This document shows, piece after piece, positions 62,501 through 64,000 of a stretch of 64,000 bases of DNA. Every line of letters starts with the position of its first letter. Position 1 is the stretch's first letter. A program made the position numbers and the translations under genes. Under the pieces are notes generated by a model, which was not told the DNA's origin, ran no database searches, and worked only from the letters and a program-made list of their open reading frames with translations. Source of the DNA: an uncultured Fibrobacter sp. (GTDB lineage: Bacteria > Fibrobacterota > Fibrobacteria > Fibrobacterales > Fibrobacteraceae); the NCBI GenBank assembly GCA_947165045.1, contig CAMUYW010000001.1:1-64000 (forward strand). Reading direction: 5' to 3'.

Positions 62501-64000
62501 TCAACTCAGGAAGAATTGCCAGTGCCGTTTGCATGTAGCGTGCCTTCGGATTCGCTCTGGATGGGTACCGACAATGGCTATCTTGCGTATGGGGCAACGT
62601 GCAACCATCCGGGTACGGGAACGCTCTCACTTTACAGGGACAACTCGCTGATTGCTGAAATTAGCGGTAAAATTCCTGATACGCTCAGGTACGATGGCAA
62701 GAGGCGTATTGGCGGAGCCGTGGTTGGTGCGGTCGATTATGGTCGTTACGAATCTCGATATCTTGGCAAATCTATCCTTGGCGAGAACTTGCAGCTTGCT
62801 GGCCCTGCCGTGCGAACCGATTCTGCGCGCCCTGTAATCAGTTCGTTCGAGGTACAGTCGGGTGAGGACGTGATTGACCGTATCTTTACGGTCCGGGCGA
62901 ATGTTCGCGATATCGAATCGGGCTTAGCCAGCGTTGTTGTTTCATCGACGCTTGGGAATGCGGACCGTACTCCGTTGGTATTACAACCTGATTCATTGGG
63001 GAACGTAACGGCTGAACTCCGCATAACTCGTCGTGAACTTACGCGGTGCAGTGGTTGCAAGCTGTCGCTGGAGATACGTGCCGAAGATTATGGGCATAAC
63101 CATGCCGAGATGAATTACGATTCCGAAGTTCTATATCCGTATCCTACGGAGCTTACCCTGTGGTATCCATCTCATGAAGGCTTTGGAAATCTTGCGCATG
63201 AATATGTGGGCGAAATGCATCACCTGAATCTTGAGTCCGTAGCGTCTCCGTGGCAGGACGATGCCGGTGTTTATTTCTCGAAACTTACGGATTATGCGAC
63301 CGGTATCGGGCGGGTGAACTTCGGAACATCGACGTCCTATTCGTTCGAGGCAAGGATTAGGAACGGTAACATAACGAATCCTGGCTGGCTAAGGATACTT
63401 GGCTTTAAAGGCGTGGGCGGGCTTGAGATGGAACTGCGCGTGCATAACCGCAAGTTGCAGGTTTCCGAGGGTTCCCGTCTGTGGAGTACAAAAAATGATG
63501 TTTTGCCAGTTGCAAAGGAATGGTCGCATGTCGTTGTGACAGTTGACTCCTCCGAAGTCCGGCTTTACGTGAACGGTGAAATGATGATGACCGTAAGTGC
63601 AGAACCGCTAGAACGTGAACTGGATGGAGTGTTCTCGGTCGGTGCCGACAATGGAAATTCGTTCATTGGAAATATCGCGGATGTACGTATGTACAAGAAG
63701 GCGCTTTCCGGTGCGGAAGTTCTTGCTCTGTCTCAGCCTGTATCCGAAGATGGCGAAATTGTGGAAATTGTCACCGTGCCCATGGTTACGGTTGATGGCG
63801 GTGATGGCTTTGAACCGGAATTCTCCTGTTCAGTTGCTGGTAATCGCTACTTTGAATCTAGTTGGGATGGCGCAAGGCTGACGATGGATGCTCACGTAGA
63901 AAAGTCCGGTAGGTACAAGGTGATGATGTATGTGCGGTCTGCATCGCTTAAATCTGCAGATGTCGTTGTTGCACCGTCATCCGAAATTCGTTATGTCGGA
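53579..64000 (+). CDS. Giant secreted multidomain protein with N-terminal esterase-like domain (partial, runs off the window)
   Basis: The frame opened by ATG 53579 has no stop to the window end: at least 3,474 residues. It starts with a signal peptide (FVLAWASVLWG). Residues about 25-260 are an alpha/beta-hydrolase of the PGAP1/lipase type: IILVHGAA, nucleophile S219 in IAHSMGG, and TLDSPHSGT. Two hydrophobic stretches follow (about 275-325 and 485-540). Then come at least three Ig-like units opening VDRTAP or VDTAAP (near 56526, 56965, 57407), an FlgD-like unit (SVIWDGKDSLGNVQSVGTYYIRF, near 59200), a LamG/concanavalin-like domain (63330-63730; WSHVVVTVDSSEVRLYVNG) and a start of another beta domain. 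Probably a surface adhesin or esterase acting on polymers; function inferred only. Confidence 0.85.
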   Translation, partial: MNKNIIVLFVLAWASVLWGALPMENVGRYNIILVHGAADRWGGMDCENGERATGNYYKEAYENRQGIVSDPSSCRPDSTEVPDIDNPGAMKDSVFTRCDTAYYIPSRIGGIKNRDKVSSAVGMVKEVEQLLRESIFDTPEATFLQRPFVHPAGSPADNGDEIGQSNWKGENKCSARRSLIEEVQEFKAKGAIKLDSLRNNGNVAEYRTIPSRNILIAHSMGGVASREYVQGGNYKHDVDKLITLDSPHSGTYSLDGLLQIQLLQGAIEHSSKALSQKAVLTTAFGLATLLLNLGPLADNVVLNSLVAGFIQGDMMNLLVDYGLDFALWLRGGFDYYSDDALVGYIQPGSTDLNKLNNRSWPNDGTMLRILYSEGGVTFGSQEEYGQGVISAFVPDGIYAMVKNIIAQISHNEFDNPAYYNNILGSTYLGYLGGLSLTDQGSLLIPHWSGSAQNVLPLKNSDVDVIRVPYAANEYASEFYGGETAFSICATAASTLLLLSYIDMYWGAAGPATRAAVALAASVGISSFMVPSTVAVAQDMITNHQNPALKEWQRKQYKEKVYSGVDGKDENYKVLLMEDFLYERPFVNLALSLSDSALRSVDPGCYYELDDANKQQLCEVGLYGSRDSIVVDSVKKDTTHYHNAVAERLDSIGNVVRDSSGKVVYDSVYYGTFEQRNYAEFRSSPLKFKAESDWYKVGVKVDRWERVDGLHPNGEPAPKGVPIRHVERYSVPDIVVTGFIEKYSFVVDDLMPHRMRQIKMTFNSNEEVAWECDISKAEDDPHACAVYKRLLGNSWGNPDTTIGDKGYVAHPIKKNGRFDFEARKYFDNLASIQKDNQNTVMISMVNKIGLSNTQRFYYLFKATDNMLKPKWPEHDVVLNEINGFKAYVSALDYQGFRVHGASDAFFRDSLGNDVQTYSTQVMDTAIVIGNNNSEYVFVSKQNDSKPAEGKYRWVVSTNISNKELKSSSEPDSSKTDSYEVHFKVDRTAPAFTLTSDAMMNPDSSMFITRFKWDGSGLSDIRAMRWTLEKASNGSPKTFTKVAELPALYDVASNEFAIAWDKVPQDKRNAMDDGLYRVSAYAIDYAVPDEHAYHAMNNLVDGIFSNPMDTSVWASVASFNLNDTTIYAEFRVDTAAPVLTFRETKAVTAADTVNNGTYVNLSGKYDFLRANRPARDADWTYVSADSLLRIDYVVKESLNGLDSAAVTIGWNFVHLPDTNVIDRAGDSVWVFDSLGDSTSGSWTEMAGLRMADGEYSVRAILRDEAKNVRHDNVPKRVRVDRTAPQIVGLTSDHLVYMDKDGDFSATILVSEKADIGVNRIGMHCSYRVLGGADSSWHEIRKGDSKLLANDTVKFSIEKTSIGNDSGIRYLEAACVDAAGNVSVRTDLFHVGARFPQITYPQADSVQSNQNYIPIVGVAPKTSSADSLSSVYRLRYRIGSDTTWRTDKIKVVAANRSTSADNISRISQSTEGVLGYLENDSFGDEALVYVELAVASCETCDDWAAVTTNVVVIPPDTVNGKPTVEFAVTRNGSNVSTFKVDDGPVDISVRLKNKFNSNYMLRVYAEDYKHRGIFDASVEKVFYNPYYGDSVDTAKDTAIWFYEKDGKYYLKWKNLDKINLKVGYNSAKFGETCVDSAGKKATGCSTEYAPINFNAVLDVAKAYLADYPEWMPPAYIDSAMTISDATGEIVMEAEDAFRVYVERKNLQDTSALNVPVYFGKSDNAGFYWITGADATVSPLMTGWTVNPNAYGLNYRWNGIATSGAYPSGDITLYAEVTENVLDNPFITVVEKKIKVEQKNVELVAPKSLPDYITLRVVDPNAVVVGDSNKVAYMRDSMKVYFGLKNGEAHVKISVLDSSKSPVRTLLDSALSAHTGDSAYSVIWDGKDSLGNVQSVGTYYIRFESPSNSFAAKNVSFKMKLRNGILDQTPDDPKAPKQFGFYVAEAKKVADDIYRYEPYADYLVDVQMKGWYLPNSRRYDRFDVTGNVSGTQKILGFRPERFSLGIKRHRDTLEMVIIRLVHSNAKTYGCGLLWDVNGGCAYNESTYDDIKLDTVKFEKSKRFFEGTDLIHYKNAGFYAPFNIQDGTLADSTYIDMVACSMKSWKAFNENRNSKNNPSRSEFEQLRVLCEWKLEDLIGRSSYRFKMPSLDTNSRGPQEVKMFSDGLSDGCTVDSTSGYLDSVCTYDNGKYDPNKKLFNVRLVTPQSGCFFTQFKPISSYIDTYYWQNIHYEFHFEIPDSYWNAPFGMDNLVNRTIRFDHTNETIFNKNDKDGYWNAVKKKMGDSITGYFDGNKWGLNPKYGMLTPYEVQHLIFFPVDVLESANAFNFDDESEYLRYTSSFEVKFYGDDPPTHHFVAKIIGDLVNPQDTLGCVVDTTKLVMKIKADNPCQVSVTSENQELKKTPVFAHGNVHFFVGMNRLWSETDNGHRMTIPYPADAATWNSAIGDLCKDTLGWESYKRIAEGKDTCYKYYGSGSRVHYYFNDYGDSLWKIHFLTDSLHYFRNYVNSPGRFLTPESMDSLFAVAKNDLNGKDFALSYFLNPDSSVPGSTDSEPGRFFIHMGTLDSIKRAYSEAGVSISDIKIDMGKFDSSRVSFDSDSMNLYVKAEPWTEHVLYRRTIDTSRAVLERPNTRTLPLRDIYTFRVDPLLNNCDRSLYCKIDTVLELLPNPWIKNAVVDTARLLQVDSTEHPVLEISTAHDSSDRIISFKDTVVTRPPELVEIRGNLDTGKIYSLSFLNNSKYYTISDSIKVDSNCVKNSANACHLTWFNVNKLQGRTQFLMTWGDKNGNPTNAMHFNMYVGSNVNSASGGVVKSLYGDLSVTFPVGSIDKAEDFTVRTVNVQKDYGFGVFKDMALTGPVMEVLPSMTFKDTNNLPRIQMKISKKEMDDMNVGPQTLRLYKVDFDNKRFVPLEDVLYGFLYADGSAVSNAGGNGPLKCDGKNDVDTRCSGNFGWEYVLVSAQTRTFSVFVAMDSLAAFVSDSTQEELPVPFACSVPSDSLWMGTDNGYLAYGATCNHPGTGTLSLYRDNSLIAEISGKIPDTLRYDGKRRIGGAVVGAVDYGRYESRYLGKSILGENLQLAGPAVRTDSARPVISSFEVQSGEDVIDRIFTVRANVRDIESGLASVVVSSTLGNADRTPLVLQPDSLGNVTAELRITRRELTRCSGCKLSLEIRAEDYGHNHAEMNYDSEVLYPYPTELTLWYPSHEGFGNLAHEYVGEMHHLNLESVASPWQDDAGVYFSKLTDYATGIGRVNFGTSTSYSFEARIRNGNITNPGWLRILGFKGVGGLEMELRVHNRKLQVSEGSRLWSTKNDVLPVAKEWSHVVVTVDSSEVRLYVNGEMMMTVSAEPLERELDGVFSVGADNGNSFIGNIADVRMYKKALSGAEVLALSQPVSEDGEIVEIVTVPMVTVDGGDGFEPEFSCSVAGNRYFESSWDGARLTMDAHVEKSGRYKVMMYVRSASLKSADVVVAPSSEIRYVG

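Noticed and set aside
55301..63060. Several minus-strand frames of 100-370 codons
   Set aside because: All lie opposite the continuous giant frame and have no recognisable domains or start signals.

Overview
The window reads as a chromosomal segment of a Fibrobacter-type bacterium (phylum Fibrobacterota, close to F. succinogenes). The main reasons are the many members of two families named after that species: the FISUMP domain (TIGR02145, Fib_succ_major) and TIGR02147 (Fsuc_second). Serine-rich linkers in surface lipoproteins and promoters of the TAnnTTTG type known from the Bacteroidota side of the FCB group agree with this. No phage, transposase, CRISPR array or rRNA was seen. One tRNA (His) is present.

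Layout. 1-11.5 kb holds housekeeping and envelope genes: MqnA-like chorismate dehydratase, a REC-GGDEF diguanylate cyclase, KDPG aldolase, a MacB-like ABC pair, a Wzc-type tyrosine autokinase, an OmpA/TSP3 outer membrane protein, a GtrA protein and an acetyl-CoA hydrolase/CoA-transferase. 11.5-15.7 kb holds two large lipoproteins with C-terminal histidine-phosphatase domains. 15.8-18.2 kb encodes three subunits of a sodium-pumping biotin decarboxylase (gamma-like, biotin carrier, beta) without the carboxyltransferase alpha subunit. 18.4-40.6 kb is the accessory core: four consecutive modules, each beginning with a TIGR02147 protein (apparent XRE-like HTH plus a winged-helix-like segment) followed by one to three large secreted proteins, mostly lipoproteins with a shared KGPF domain and FISUMP domains, plus a 1,903-residue GLUG-repeat protein. 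40.6-50.4 kb returns to housekeeping genes: tRNA-His, a small double zinc-motif protein, a ComEC-like hydrolase, a TIM-barrel protein, acyl-ACP thioesterase, and aroA in an overlapping operon with a membrane-anchored solute-binding protein and a PBP4-DUF1460 fusion. 50.8-64.0 kb holds a duplicated lipoprotein/esterase cassette. Its first esterase is frameshifted and truncated; the second is the N-terminus of a giant open frame of at least 3,474 codons that leaves the window.

Most notable signals. (1) The TIGR02147 modules share an upstream architecture: a 17-bp inverted repeat, two further half-sites about 20 and 90 bp downstream of it, and a TATATTTG element exactly 5 nt before the ATG with no Shine-Dalgarno sequence. 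This looks like autoregulated, leaderless expression. (2) The same TAnnTTT(G)-N4/5-ATG arrangement precedes the CoA-transferase and aroA. (3) Short palindromic repeats of the intergenic type lie inside two coding genes. (4) The giant secreted multidomain protein sits beside a broken paralogous copy of its own N-terminus.
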